From NCBI GenBank assembly GCA_031422295.1, contig JANOQM010000101.1:1-64000 (forward strand): 64,000 nt of DNA, written 5' to 3'. Source of the stretch: JANOMH01 sp031422295. Lineage in GTDB: Bacteria > Pseudomonadota > Alphaproteobacteria > Rhodobacterales > Rhodobacteraceae. The notes beneath the pieces are model-generated. The model made no database searches, was not told the origin of the DNA, and saw only the letters and a list, made by a program, of their open reading frames with translations. The position numbers were made by a program, and so were the translations under genes. Shown piece by piece: positions 14,808 to 23,871 of the stretch; within the stretch, counting starts at the first letter, position 1; each line of letters starts with the position of its first letter.

Positions 14808-16580
14808 CTATTCAGCCGCTTCGACGTCTTTGATCTGACCGGTATCGATGACCGGCAACTGCAATTCAAACACCGCGCCACCCAATTTGGCGTTACGCGC
14901 GGTCAGTCTGCCGCCCAAATCGTTGACGATCCCGGATGAGATGGCAAGCCCCAAGCCGACGCCGTCGCCAGGCTGTTTTGTCGTGTAAAATGGCTCAAAC
15001 AACGCATCCAGATCGTCAATTCCGGTGCCATTGTCGCGGATTGTCAGGCGCACGGTTTCACCGACGGCAAGGATGATATCAATCGACGGTTCTTTGACGC
15101 TTTTGGTGGCGTCCAGCGCATTACGCAGCAGATTGATAATCACCTGTTCCAGCCGCAACCTATCGCCCAAGATCATCGCGGGTTCGGTGGGCAAAGTGCG
15201 GCTGATATTAACCTTGCGGGTCTTTAGTTGCGGCTCCATCATCGCGAGTGCCGATGACAGTGCAGCCCTTGTATCTACAGGCTCAAACGCCTCTGCGCCC
15301 TTGCGGGCATAGGATTTTAACTGGCGGGTAATCGCGCCCATCCGGTCGATCAGATCGTCGATGCGCTGGAACGATGACAACGCCTCGTCCGGGCGTTTTC
15401 TTTGCAGCAATAATCGCGCCCCGGCGAGGTAGGTTTTCATCGCGGCAAGCGGCTGGTTCAACTCGTGGCTGACGGCCGCAGACATCTCGCCCAATACGGC
15501 CAGTTTTGACGATTGAGCCAACGTCTGTTCGGCCACTTGCAGGGTCTTTTCAACCTTTTCCCGTTCGGCGATTTCTCGCTGCAATCGGGCATTCAATTGG
15601 CGCAGTTCCGCCGATTCCCGCTGAAAAAGCACCACACGGGATGCTGCCCGCCGGGTTCTTACCCAAAAGGCCAGCGCCAGAAGAATGGCGAATCCCATTA
15701 TTTCAAGGGCCAGAACGCCGTTCACCTGTTCGCGGATGCTGGTGTAGCCAGTATAGCTGACCATCACCCAGCCCTGAAACGGCACCCGCATTTCGCGGCG
15801 CAAAACGGCTTCTCCGCCAACATAGGCATCTGCCGATAAGAACGTCCAATCCTGTGTCGCCCGCAAGGCGCGTTCCAGTGAACTGGGGGTTGATTGCAGC
15901 GCAATGGCAAGCGGTTCAGTCAACCCGCGCCAAAGGGGTTGGGTCGCCAGCACAATCTCGCCCGAGCTGTCGGTGACGATGACTGCATCCGTGGTGCCTG
16001 CCCAGCTGCGTTCCAACTTTTGCAGATCAACCTCGACCGAGATCACCCCCAGTGTCAGGCCATCGGTTTCGATCCGGCGGGAATACAAAAATACATAGCC
16101 TTCGCCATCACGGCGCAATGCCGAAAAGATTGTGTTGCTGGCGCGCTGCGCCTCGATGAAATAACTTTCCGACTGATGGGATTCACCTAATCGATTGCGG
16201 TCAGTTGCTGCCACGACGCGACCGTCGGCATCAAACAGCATCAGCGACGCTGCCCCGATCTCATCAACAAAAGATAACAGCCGCTGGGTGGACCGCGAAT
16301 AATCGGCGGAAAACAATGCGCCGATCAGTTCGGGATCACGGGCCAGCAATTGCGGCACGATCGAATTGCGCTGCAATTCGCTCATCAGATTGCCGACATA
16401 CAGGGTCATGCGCACTTCGGCGCGGTTCCGCGTGGCCTCGGTAAACCGCTGCGTCAGCAGCTGGTTGGTATAGTAGATCACCGACAGGGCCAGCAGGCAA
16501 AACACTGCAATCGCCAACCGCGATGCCCAGCGGCGGCGCGGGCGTGTGGTCATTTGCGGGCCATAAACCGTCATCGCCAA
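14808..16580 (-). CDS. dctB: DctB-like sensor histidine kinase
   Basis: 590 residues. A membrane helix (about 20-40), a periplasmic dCache-type sensor (about 45-300, with LMLFDADGRVVAATDRNRLGES and GYVFLYSRRIETDG), a second helix near 290-310 and a coiled coil. The kinase core follows with H-box LAVLGEMSAAVSHELNQPLAAM, N-box IINLLRNALDA and G-boxes DNGTGIDDL / GVGLGLAIS. The family senses succinate, fumarate and malate. It lies 24 bases upstream of dctD. No Dct transporter genes are in the window. It begins 41 bases after purQ on the same strand. M3 or M10 are alternative starts. Confidence 0.9.
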   Translation of the reverse strand: MAMTVYGPQMTTRPRRRWASRLAIAVFCLLALSVIYYTNQLLTQRFTEATRNRAEVRMTLYVGNLMSELQRNSIVPQLLARDPELIGALFSADYSRSTQRLLSFVDEIGAASLMLFDADGRVVAATDRNRLGESHQSESYFIEAQRASNTIFSALRRDGEGYVFLYSRRIETDGLTLGVISVEVDLQKLERSWAGTTDAVIVTDSSGEIVLATQPLWRGLTEPLAIALQSTPSSLERALRATQDWTFLSADAYVGGEAVLRREMRVPFQGWVMVSYTGYTSIREQVNGVLALEIMGFAILLALAFWVRTRRAASRVVLFQRESAELRQLNARLQREIAEREKVEKTLQVAEQTLAQSSKLAVLGEMSAAVSHELNQPLAAMKTYLAGARLLLQRKRPDEALSSFQRIDDLIDRMGAITRQLKSYARKGAEAFEPVDTRAALSSALAMMEPQLKTRKVNISRTLPTEPAMILGDRLRLEQVIINLLRNALDATKSVKEPSIDIILAVGETVRLTIRDNGTGIDDLDALFEPFYTTKQPGDGVGLGLAISSGIVNDLGGRLTARNAKLGGAVFELQLPVIDTGQIKDVEAAE

Positions 16581-16621
16581 ATCCTAAAGCGAACGCCCCG
16601 CTGCGGCAAGCAACAGTCGCG

Positions 16622-17290
16622 TCAGACCTGCGCCAATTGGCCGATCAGCCCGCGGAAAAGCGCTTGGCCGTCGATCCCGCCATGCCCTATGTCCACCGCC
16701 CGTTCCGGATGCGGCATCATTCCCAGCACCCGGCGATTGGCGGACAAGACCCCGGCGATATCATCTGCAGCGCCATTGGGGTTTTGGACATACCGAAAAG
16801 CAATCCGATCTTCGGATTGCAGCGCCGCCAGCGTGGTGGAATCGACGAAATAGTTACCATCATGGTGGGCTATCGGCATCGTGATTGTATCGCCCGCATT
16901 ATAGCCTTGGGTAAAGGCGCTGGCGCTGGTGGTGACTTTCAAACCCACGGTCTTGCAAACAAATTTTAACCCCGCGTTGCGCATCAGCGCCCCCGGCAAC
17001 AGCCGGGTTTCGGTCAACACCTGAAACCCGTTGCACACCCCCAGCACATAACCGCCCCGGTCCGCATGGGCCACAACCGCCTGACAGACCGGCGATTGCG
17101 CCGCAATCGCGCCACAGCGCAGATAGTCGCCAAAGGAAAACCCGCCCGGTATGGCCACAAGGTCAACGCCGGTGGGCAGGCTCGCGTCCTTGTGCCAGAC
17201 CATGCTGACATCGGCCCCGGCGTGACGCAGCGCCACGGCCATGTCACGGTCACAGTTCGATCCTGGGAAAACGATGACGGCGGCTTTCAT
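16622..17290 (-). CDS. purQ: phosphoribosylformylglycinamidine synthase, glutaminase subunit PurQ
   Basis: 222 residues. It releases ammonia from glutamine for the fourth step of purine synthesis, working with PurS and PurL. Class I amidotransferase triad: Cys86 in YVLGVCNGFQ, His194 and Glu196 in MMPHPERAVD. The N-terminus MKAAVIVFPGSNCDRD is the family start. It is the last pur gene of the local cluster and is separated from purS by an alcohol dehydrogenase gene. purL is not in the window. Confidence 0.96.
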   Translation of the reverse strand: MKAAVIVFPGSNCDRDMAVALRHAGADVSMVWHKDASLPTGVDLVAIPGGFSFGDYLRCGAIAAQSPVCQAVVAHADRGGYVLGVCNGFQVLTETRLLPGALMRNAGLKFVCKTVGLKVTTSASAFTQGYNAGDTITMPIAHHDGNYFVDSTTLAALQSEDRIAFRYVQNPNGAADDIAGVLSANRRVLGMMPHPERAVDIGHGGIDGQALFRGLIGQLAQV

Positions 17291-17299
17291 GGGGCTCTC

Positions 17300-18337
17300 C
17301 TAATGCAGAAAATCGGTGACAACCGCCACTCCGGGCGGTGTAGGGCCGTTAAACGCAGCCAGTTCGCGGCTGACATCGGACAGCGTCACCGTCCGGGCAA
17401 TCAGTGGTGTCAGGTCAACCCGGCCGGTTTCAATCAACGACAGCAGGCTGGGATAGCGCCAGCTTGGCATGCCGCGCGTACCAAACAGGGCCAGATTACC
17501 CATATAAACCGCGTTCATATTAATCTGCATTGTCGCTGTATGCCCGACTGGCATACCGACCTGCACATGCCGGCCCAGTGGGCGAAGACATTCGATCGAC
17601 GCGTTGGTCGTGACCTCGATCCCCAAAGCCTCGACCGACACATGCGCGCCACCGCCCGTCAGGCCACGAATAACGGCGGCGGTGTTGCCCTCCCGTGCAT
17701 CCACCGCCGCCTCGGCCCCAAGGCTCAGCGCATGCGCGAGCTTCTCGGGAACGATATCAACGACGATGACCCGGGCACCCAGCGCGCGCCCAAGGATCAA
17801 CGTCGATAATCCAATGCCGCCGGTGCCATGCACGGCCAGCCATTCACCCGCCTGCAATGACGCGCGTCCGGTCAGCGCGTGCCATGCTGTCGTGACCCGG
17901 CAGCCAAGCCCAGCCGCCAGCGTGGGCGACATCGCTTCGGGCAGCAAAGCCAGATTATGGTCAAACGGCACCGCCACATTTTCCGCGAAGGCCCCCGGTT
18001 CGGTAAACCCCGGCAGGCGCTGGTCCGGGCAAGTGTGGCTGTTACCGGACTGGCAGGCAGGACAGGACCCACAGGCCAAAATGAAGGGCGCGACCACAAT
18101 CTGCCCGATCTTGTGCTTGGCCAAAGGCCCAGCCGCAACCACCTCACCACAATATTCATGCCCGCCAATCTGCCCCGGTTTGACACGCGGATGTTCACCG
18201 ACCCAGCCATGCCAATCGGACCGGCACACACCGCACGCCATGACGCGCAAGACCACCCCATCCGGCGGGCAGGCCGGATCGGGGACATCCTCGATCACCA
18301 GATCGGCGTTATAGGCGCGCAGGACCGCAGCCCGCAT
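17300..18337 (-). CDS. zinc-dependent alcohol dehydrogenase (MDR family)
   Basis: 345 residues of the medium-chain dehydrogenase/reductase family. The catalytic zinc site is indicated by Cys38 (GVCRSDWHG) and HE at 60-61. The structural zinc cysteines 89, 92, 95 and 103 are all present (CGSCPACQSGNSHTC). The nucleotide-binding motif is GTGGIGLSTL. Substrate cannot be told from sequence. It lies between purS and purQ with gaps of 3 and 9 bases, so it is transcribed with purine genes, an unusual position with no obvious metabolic link. Confidence 0.9.
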   Translation of the reverse strand: MRAAVLRAYNADLVIEDVPDPACPPDGVVLRVMACGVCRSDWHGWVGEHPRVKPGQIGGHEYCGEVVAAGPLAKHKIGQIVVAPFILACGSCPACQSGNSHTCPDQRLPGFTEPGAFAENVAVPFDHNLALLPEAMSPTLAAGLGCRVTTAWHALTGRASLQAGEWLAVHGTGGIGLSTLILGRALGARVIVVDIVPEKLAHALSLGAEAAVDAREGNTAAVIRGLTGGGAHVSVEALGIEVTTNASIECLRPLGRHVQVGMPVGHTATMQINMNAVYMGNLALFGTRGMPSWRYPSLLSLIETGRVDLTPLIARTVTLSDVSRELAAFNGPTPPGVAVVTDFLH

Positions 18338-18340
18338 CCC

Positions 18341-18586
18341 TTACGCGACCTCGACCCGGTAGCTTTCGATCACCGTATTGGCGAGGAGTTTCTCGCACAT
18401 CGCCTTGACCTGCGCCTCGGCCTTGGTCCGGTCGGTTTCGGTCAGGTCCAGTTCAATGACCTTGCCTTGGCGAACCCCGGACACACCCTCAAACCCCAAA
18501 GTGCCAAGCGCATGGCGCACCGCCTCGCCCTGCGGGTCCAACACGCCGGATTTCAACATCACATGCACGCGGGCTTTCATAGCCAT
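18341..18586 (-). CDS. purS: phosphoribosylformylglycinamidine synthase subunit PurS
   Basis: 81 residues, typical for this small bridging subunit of the PurSQL complex. It reads MKARVHVMLKSGVLDPQGEAVRHALGTLGFEGV, the family signature, and ends EKLLANTVIESYRVEV. It sits four bases behind purC. purQ does not follow directly; a dehydrogenase gene intervenes. Confidence 0.96.
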   Translation of the reverse strand: MAMKARVHVMLKSGVLDPQGEAVRHALGTLGFEGVSGVRQGKVIELDLTETDRTKAEAQVKAMCEKLLANTVIESYRVEVA

Positions 18587-18590
18587 GCTC

Positions 18591-19355
18591 CTAGTTGATC
18601 AACGTCGGCTTGGGCCGGTGCGTCACGTTTGACGGCAGCACGCCCAACCGGCGGGCAACCTCGGTGTAGGCGTCGGTCAGCGACCCCAGATCGCGGCGGA
18701 ATACGTCTTTGTCCAGCTTTTGCCCCGTCTCGATATCCCACAACCGGCACGAATCGGGGCTGATCTCATCCGCCACCACCAGCCGGTGAAAATCACCGTC
18801 CCAGATGCGGCCAATCTCGATCTTGAAATCCACCAACTTGATCCCGACGCCGTGCATGACGCCCGACATGAAGTCATTCACCCGCAGGGCCAGCGCCACA
18901 ATATCATCAAGGTCCTGCTGTGAGGCCCAGCCAAAGGCGATGATATATTCCTCGGGCACCAGCGGATCGCCGAGCTTGTCATCTTTGTAGGAAAACTCGA
19001 CGATGGGCCGGGGCAGCGGTGTGCCCTCCTCCATGCCCAGCCGCTTGGCCATCGATCCTGCGGCAAAGTTGCGCACGATCACTTCCAGCGGAATGATTTC
19101 CACCTGACGGACCAATTGTTCGCGCATGTTCAGGCGGCGGATAAAATGCGTCGGCACGCCGATGGTGGCCAGACCGACCATGAAAAACTCGGACAGGCGG
19201 TTGTTCAGCACACCCTTGCCATCAATCACAGCACGCTTTTCAGCGTTGAACGCGGTGGTATCATCTTTGAAATACTGCACCAAAGTGCCCGGCTCGGGCC
19301 CTTCATACATAATCTTGGCCTTGCCTTCATAGACCTTCTTGCGACGTGGTGCCAT
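18591..19355 (-). CDS. purC: SAICAR synthetase
   Basis: 254 residues. It joins CAIR and aspartate in purine synthesis. Motifs are KVYEGKAKIMYEG at the N-terminus, FKDDTTAFNAEKRAVIDGKG, the signature LPRPIVEFSYKDD, and GIKLVDFKIEIGR. It is first in the purC-purS-adh-purQ string. The leader (19356-19562) contains a run of nine C at 19432-19440 and no riboswitch I can recognise. Confidence 0.96.
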   Translation of the reverse strand: MAPRRKKVYEGKAKIMYEGPEPGTLVQYFKDDTTAFNAEKRAVIDGKGVLNNRLSEFFMVGLATIGVPTHFIRRLNMREQLVRQVEIIPLEVIVRNFAAGSMAKRLGMEEGTPLPRPIVEFSYKDDKLGDPLVPEEYIIAFGWASQQDLDDIVALALRVNDFMSGVMHGVGIKLVDFKIEIGRIWDGDFHRLVVADEISPDSCRLWDIETGQKLDKDVFRRDLGSLTDAYTEVARRLGVLPSNVTHRPKPTLIN

Positions 19356-19503
19356 GGCTGCTCCGCTAGACCCCGATTTGTCCCGGTGCGGGAGGTCAAA
19401 GACTCGGGTTCGCTTGCGTCATAGTGCAAGGCCCCCCCCCGGGCAAGGGCATCGCAGGGGCGCAAAGGGGGTTGTGCCATCTAGTCAGATAATCCACATA
19501 AGA

Positions 19504-19532
19504 TTGACCCTGAATGCAACGCTACGTTAAGA
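19504..19532 (+). promoter_or_regulatory. possible promoter of the ATPase zeta gene
   Basis: TTGACC at 19504-19509 is a good -35 element. Seventeen bases later TTAAGA (19527-19532) is a poor -10 element. A ribosome site GGGAGAG follows just before the ATG at 19563. Positional evidence only. Confidence 0.3.
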
Positions 19533-19562
19533 CACCGCCAAGTTAATCTGGGAGAGTACCGC

Positions 19563-19877
19563 ATGACTACGTTTGACGACCGCGAATCCGCCTTTGAAGG
19601 TAAATTCGCCCATGACGCTGAAATGCAATTCAAGGCCGAGGCGCGGCGCAACAAGCTTTTGGGCCTCTGGGCAGCTGGGCTTTTGGGCAAAGCTGACGAT
19701 GTCGCGTTGGAGTATGCACGCGAAGTGATCAACGCCGACTTTCAAGAAGCAGGCGATGAAGATGTCTATCGCAAAGTCAGTGCCGATCTTGGATCATTGG
19801 CGACAGAAGCGGCGATCCGGGCAAAAATGACCGAACTGATGGTGCAGGCGAAATCGCAGCTGATGAGCGAACTCTGA
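19563..19877 (+). CDS. F1-ATPase inhibitor zeta subunit (DUF1476)
   Basis: 104 residues of the alphaproteobacterial zeta family, which binds F1-ATP synthase and blocks reverse ATP hydrolysis. The N-terminal inhibitory segment is present (MTTFDDRESAFEGKFAHDAEMQFKAEARRNKLLGLWAA), followed by the four-helix body (LGLWAAGLLGK, YAREVINADFQEAGDEDV, LMVQAKSQL). It lies divergent from purC and directly before the prophage remnant. Confidence 0.93.
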   Translation: MTTFDDRESAFEGKFAHDAEMQFKAEARRNKLLGLWAAGLLGKADDVALEYAREVINADFQEAGDEDVYRKVSADLGSLATEAAIRAKMTELMVQAKSQLMSEL

Positions 19878-20163
19878 GCGCAAAACACCGGACTGCGCGG
19901 CAGCGGCCTTTGGGCAGGTCCGCATAACAGTTCTGCAGGGCGGCCCATTTATTCGGTCCGCCTTGTGAATTGATCCGGACGCAAAGGTCCGACTGTCAGA
20001 TTACGGTGAAACCTGCAGTGACCTCCGAATTGTGGGATTGCCTGATGACAGCTAATAAATGGCGATTATTCAGGGGCTTACGGGAACGGTGCTGAACGGG
20101 CCGTTGCCGGGCTATAGTTCTGTAGTAAACCTATAAACAGCCATTCTGGCGGGTTTGGCGGGT
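19878..20163. other. junction between backbone and prophage remnant
   Basis: No full gene. GGCGG...CCGCC around 19940-19965 may be a weak terminator of the zeta gene. A 25-codon frame at 20059-20136 (+) reads MAIIQGLTGTVLNGPLPGYSS, which looks like the head of a lost phage structural gene rather than chance. No direct repeat resembling an attachment site was found. Confidence 0.35.
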
Positions 20164-20634
20164 TCACAGGGCCGTAGGGTCCTCGTAGGACCAAATCGGG
20201 CCTAAGGGTTTTTTAATACAGGATAAAAGCGCCGTGACGGTGTTGCTTGAGGCGGTGTTTAGCGGGTGTTTGAACTGTCTGAGCTGGGCAATTGGTCGCC
20301 CAGTTAAGTGGCCAACGCCCAGAAGGGCTCCGGCCGTATAGAACACAGCCGCCCCATTCCAGATGTAGATGCCGTTTTCGGTCTGGGTCGACTGATTTTT
20401 GACCAGCACCCTATCGCTGGCCGCCAGGGCGACGGCGTCGATGCTGGCCCCGGGGGCCGAAGGGGTCAGGTTGACGGTGGATGCCACCCGGACCGCGTCT
20501 TTCCACGCGAGGCCCTCAATGGCGGCTGTCAGCTGCTCGTGAAGCACGACTTCGCCAGCCGCAGTTGAGGGGGCAGTGTTGGTGTAGGGTTTGCGCCCTT
20601 CGGCGTCGATGATGCGTTTTTGCGGAATGGCCAT
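20164..20634 (-). pseudogene. truncated phage tail-fibre gene
   Basis: The frame encodes MAIPQKRIIDAEGRKPYTNT, then a phage tail-fibre module (AWKDAVRVASTVNLTP ... AVALAASDRVLVKNQSTQ, ENGIYIWNGAA). After about residue 95 the sequence (GHLTGRPIAQLRQFKHPL...) no longer resembles that module, so the gene was probably cut by a frameshift or deletion. It runs opposite to the phage tail genes at 20922-23698, which implies rearrangement inside the remnant. Confidence 0.6.
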
Positions 20635-20652
20635 CGTGGCTTTCCTTTTGCG

Positions 20653-20826
20653 TTACACGCAGGCCGCCGACCCGGCAAAGGCCGCGTCAAACGTCAGGGT
20701 GAGGGTGTTGAGCGACAGATGCAGCACTTCTGCGCCGATGATTTCCTGACCGCCCGCCGTCGGGACGGTCACGACAGGGTTGAACCCAAGGTTGCCCGCG
20801 CTGATACCGGCTTCGGTTTCTGGCAG
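20653..20826 (-). pseudogene. C-terminal fragment of a phage structural protein
   Basis: The last 55 or so codons of an open minus frame read like a protein: GNLGFNPVVTVPTAGGQ, then LSLNTLTLTFDAAFAGSAAC. Upstream of this the frame turns into arginine/histidine-rich shadow sequence. It would be the gene before the tail-fibre fragment. No start is left. The left limit of the coding similarity is approximate. Confidence 0.35.
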
Positions 20827-20921
20827 ATGGCTTGGGGGTCCTAGCAAACCCTGAATGCCGCCAACTATGCCATCGCGCGGGCAGCCATGTCGGCCATGAC
20901 GGGTGTCTGCAGCGCGTGTCG

Positions 20922-22890
20922 ATGCGCGAGCGTGACAATGCGGATTATTCCTATCCGGTCGATATTCTTTTGCCGTCTGCACCGGGTGTTCCGGGCCCGG
21001 TCTTGCCAACAAGTCAGTCGGTGTCGGGCTGGAATGTGGCAGGTGTGATCCTGAGCGATGCCGGGGCTGTGGCGCGCCGCCCGGCGCTGTTGTTGTCATG
21101 GACCGGGGCGGATCAGGACGATCTCCGGGCGATCCGATTTGAGGTTCGCGTGACGGCCACCGGCCAGATCGTGCATCAGGGATCGAGCCATGATGTCAGT
21201 GTCGGACAGGTGGTCATATCGGGCGGTATTTTGCCCAACGTCAGCTATCAGGGCCGTGTCCGGTTTGTTGTTGATCGCCCCACGGTCTGGACTGCCTGGG
21301 ATGCGGCCACCACCCCCAATATCGGTATCACCAACTCCGATTATGTCGGCGGCATCGGGTCGTTTCTGAACGGCAATAACGCCTCGTGGGGCGAGGTTGT
21401 GGCGAGCCTGCCGGTGACCGGCAACTGGTTTGGTCGGCAGGTCATATTGGCTGGCGATGGCAAGAACTACATCTGGAACGGGACTGCTTGGGTTACCGGG
21501 GTTGCCGCGGCTGATATCATTGGCACCCTGACCACGGCTAATTTTGCGGCCAGCCTGCGACCCCCCGAGATTGTCGCCGCTTTGCCTGCGACCCCCCGAG
21601 ATTGTCGCTGCTTTGCCTGCGACCGGCAATTATCTGGGCCGGATGGTGTTTCTGACGACTGACGAAAAGCTATACAAGCACAAGGGCAGCCCCACCGGAT
21701 CGGCCGGATTTTCCAAGGATGTGGACGGGGCTGATCTGCTGGCCCCCAGCGTTATTGCTGGCAAAATCGCGGCGGCGGCGGTTGGTACAGCCGAACTTGC
21801 CGCTGGGGCCGCCACTATCGAAAAGCTGACGCTCCGCGACTTTATCAACCGGGTCGAGGACCCCGGTGCCGAGCTGAACGGCATTGGCTGGGCGCTGACC
21901 GGTGTCCTGGGTGATTGGGCCATCGGATCAGGGTCGGTGAAATACGGAACCACGGCGTTTCAGCGGTCCTATGCGGGGGCTGCACTCAATAGCTCACTGG
22001 CCAACCGTCTCGTGTTCGACACCGCACCGGGCAAGGTGTATCGCTGCAAATATTGGGCCAGAGTGGACGCCACTTGCGCGGGCGGTGCGGGCGGTGTCCG
22101 GGTCCGGTGGCTGGACGCGACCGGCGCATCGCTGTCGACCAGCAACATCAATGGGACGCTGCCGACCACGACTTACGTGCTGTATGCAGGCGATGTGACC
22201 GCGCCCGCCAATGCCGTCTCTGGCCGGGTTGAACTGTATAACTTCCTGCAGACCGCAGGGTCGTTTTTGGTCGATGAGATATTCTTGGCGGAAAAGAATG
22301 CGGGCGAGCTGGTCGTCGATGGGTTTTTGGCCGTCATGGGCATGGCGGCCTTTGCGGGTGACCTGCAATCGACGGGCTATAATCCGGGCGTTGCGGGCTG
22401 GAAGATCAAGTCGGACGGCACGGCAGAGTTTGCTGATCTGGTGGACCGTAGCTGGGTCAAGGACGGCGCGATCAGCGATACGTTTCAGATCATTGCCGCC
22501 GGGCCTTTTGCCTATGTCGCCACCACCACAGTCGTTGCAACGTTGGACCTTGGTGCGATGCCGCGCGGCAATATTTATCTCAGGGGGTTGGTGTTTGAAT
22601 ACCGGACACTTTCGAATGCCGGCAACGACACCCAATGTTATGTGGACCTGCAACGCCGCCTGAAACAGCTTGGCGGGGCATTTACGGCATGGGAACTGGT
22701 CACCTCCCGAATAAGTCAGGTTAACTTTAACCCTTGGGAAGTTGAGCAATCAGACAGCACTCTGTCAGGTTACTACGACGACTACGAATACAGGGTGCGT
22801 TATCAATGCTTCCCTCAGAATGGCCTTGCACCAACCTCAGGGGACTTTCTGCGGAACGTTTACCTGACTGTGACGCGGGTAACCAAATGA
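20922..22890 (+). pseudogene. phage tail tip / host-specificity protein, broken by a 31-bp tandem duplication
   Basis: Two overlapping frames form one gene. The first part (from about 20922) has a fibronectin-like segment (ARRPALLLSWTGADQDDLRA ... VSYQGRVRFVVDRPTVWTAW). The second part (to 22890) carries a repeated module: ASLPVTGNWFGRQVIL is echoed by AALPATGNYLGRMVFL. It then continues into a jelly-roll-like region and a receptor-binding-like C-terminus. A 31-bp duplication at 21555-21616 shifts the frame; dropping one copy restores NFAASLRPPEIVAALPAT followed by GNYLGRMVFL. The usual N-terminal part of such proteins is missing. The stop overlaps the next phage gene by ATGA. Confidence 0.75.
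21555..21616 (+). repeat. 31-bp tandem duplication inside the phage tail gene
   Basis: Unit 1 is 21555-21585 and unit 2 is 21586-21616, each starting CTGCGACCCCCCGAG and ending GCTTTGC. They differ at one base (GCC versus GCT). A third partial start CTGCGACC follows. Because 31 is not a multiple of three, the duplication causes the frameshift in the host gene. Confidence 0.95.
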
Positions 22891-23291
22891 TCAGTTATGC
22901 CTTTGTCGATGCCGATGGCTATGTCACCGGGGCCGGATCAAGTCTGCGCCTGCGCAGCGGGGCCTTGGAGCTGCCTGCGGGCGTCACACCGATGGCCTCG
23001 ATCCATATGCAGCTGGTCGATGGTGTGTTTGTCCCCCGCCCGACGCTGCCCGAGCCAATGGTGACGGAGTTGCAGGCCGCTGGCCGGGCGATGCAGTTTG
23101 CCGATCTGCCGCCGGATACGGCAGCCGAGATCATCGATGTCGAGGGCGGCTATTCCATTGCCATCCTTCCCGAGATCAAGGGCACCATCGAGATCGCATT
23201 GCCCGACCCGGGTCGCTACCGCATCGAGGTCACGCCGCCCCGCCCGTTTTTGCAGATGATCATCGATATAGAGGTGCCCGCATGGCCGTGA
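22887..23291 (+). CDS. phage tail-associated hypothetical protein
   Basis: 134 residues (MISYAFVDADGYVTGAGSSLRLRSG...). The beta-rich composition and the position directly behind the tail-tip gene (ATGA overlap) suggest a tail accessory or fibre-chaperone-like protein. The C-terminus (ILPEIKGTIEIALPDPGRYRIEVTPPRPF) is beta-sandwich-like. It overlaps the next gene by ten bases. The frame is intact although the upstream tail gene is broken. Confidence 0.65.
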   Translation: MISYAFVDADGYVTGAGSSLRLRSGALELPAGVTPMASIHMQLVDGVFVPRPTLPEPMVTELQAAGRAMQFADLPPDTAAEIIDVEGGYSIAILPEIKGTIEIALPDPGRYRIEVTPPRPFLQMIIDIEVPAWP

Positions 23292-23698
23292 TCCGCCGCG
23301 ACCCCGCCAAGATTGCCGCCCACGTGGCTGCTGGTTTGGCTATCGCGAAGGCTCAGGCGATTGCCAAAATAAACGAAATTGTGGGTGTCACCCGCCAGAA
23401 ATACATCACCACATCCCCCGGCCAAGACATGATCTATATTGCCAAAGAGCGTGAGGCGCTGGCTTTTCTGGTGGCACCGACCCAGGACATGACCAGCTAT
23501 CCGTTGCTGGCCGCCGAGATCGGCGTGACGGCCCCGACCGCGTGGGAATTGGCGCAGGTCTGGGCCAATGTGTCGGTCTACTGGCGCGGCATTGCCGCCC
23601 AGATTGAAGGCATCAGGATGCGGGCGATTGCGCAGGTCGAGGCCGCGTCCGATCCTCAGGCGGTGACAGCCGTTCTGAACACCTTTCGCCCGAACTGA
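23282..23698 (+). CDS. phage tail-fibre assembly-like hypothetical protein
   Basis: 138 residues, mostly helical (AHVAAGLAIAKAQAIAKINEIVG... YIAKEREALAFLVAPTQDMTSYPLLAAEIGVT). The layout, with many alanines and a lysine/arginine-rich helix near the start, resembles the small helical proteins at the end of phage tail modules. It is the last gene of the remnant. The following 263 bases (23699-23961) hold no gene I can support. Confidence 0.65.
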   Translation: MAVIRRDPAKIAAHVAAGLAIAKAQAIAKINEIVGVTRQKYITTSPGQDMIYIAKEREALAFLVAPTQDMTSYPLLAAEIGVTAPTAWELAQVWANVSVYWRGIAAQIEGIRMRAIAQVEAASDPQAVTAVLNTFRPN

Positions 23699-23871
23699 CC
23701 GCCCTTGCACACGGGTGATTGAAGGCGTATTCAAGAAGGCTGCAACGGCAGTGGGACAGGGACTGATTTGAACGATTTCGCCCGATGCTGCAGTGCCGCG
23801 CTAAAAATCGCTCTGCTGCAACATCGACTGTAATTCACTGCAGATTTCACTGTCACGCTACAAACGCTACA

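Noticed and set aside
20164..23698. Gene transfer agent or functional prophage
   Set aside because: No capsid, portal, terminase, integrase or lysis genes, the tail gene is frameshifted, and order and content do not match the Rhodobacter gene transfer agent.
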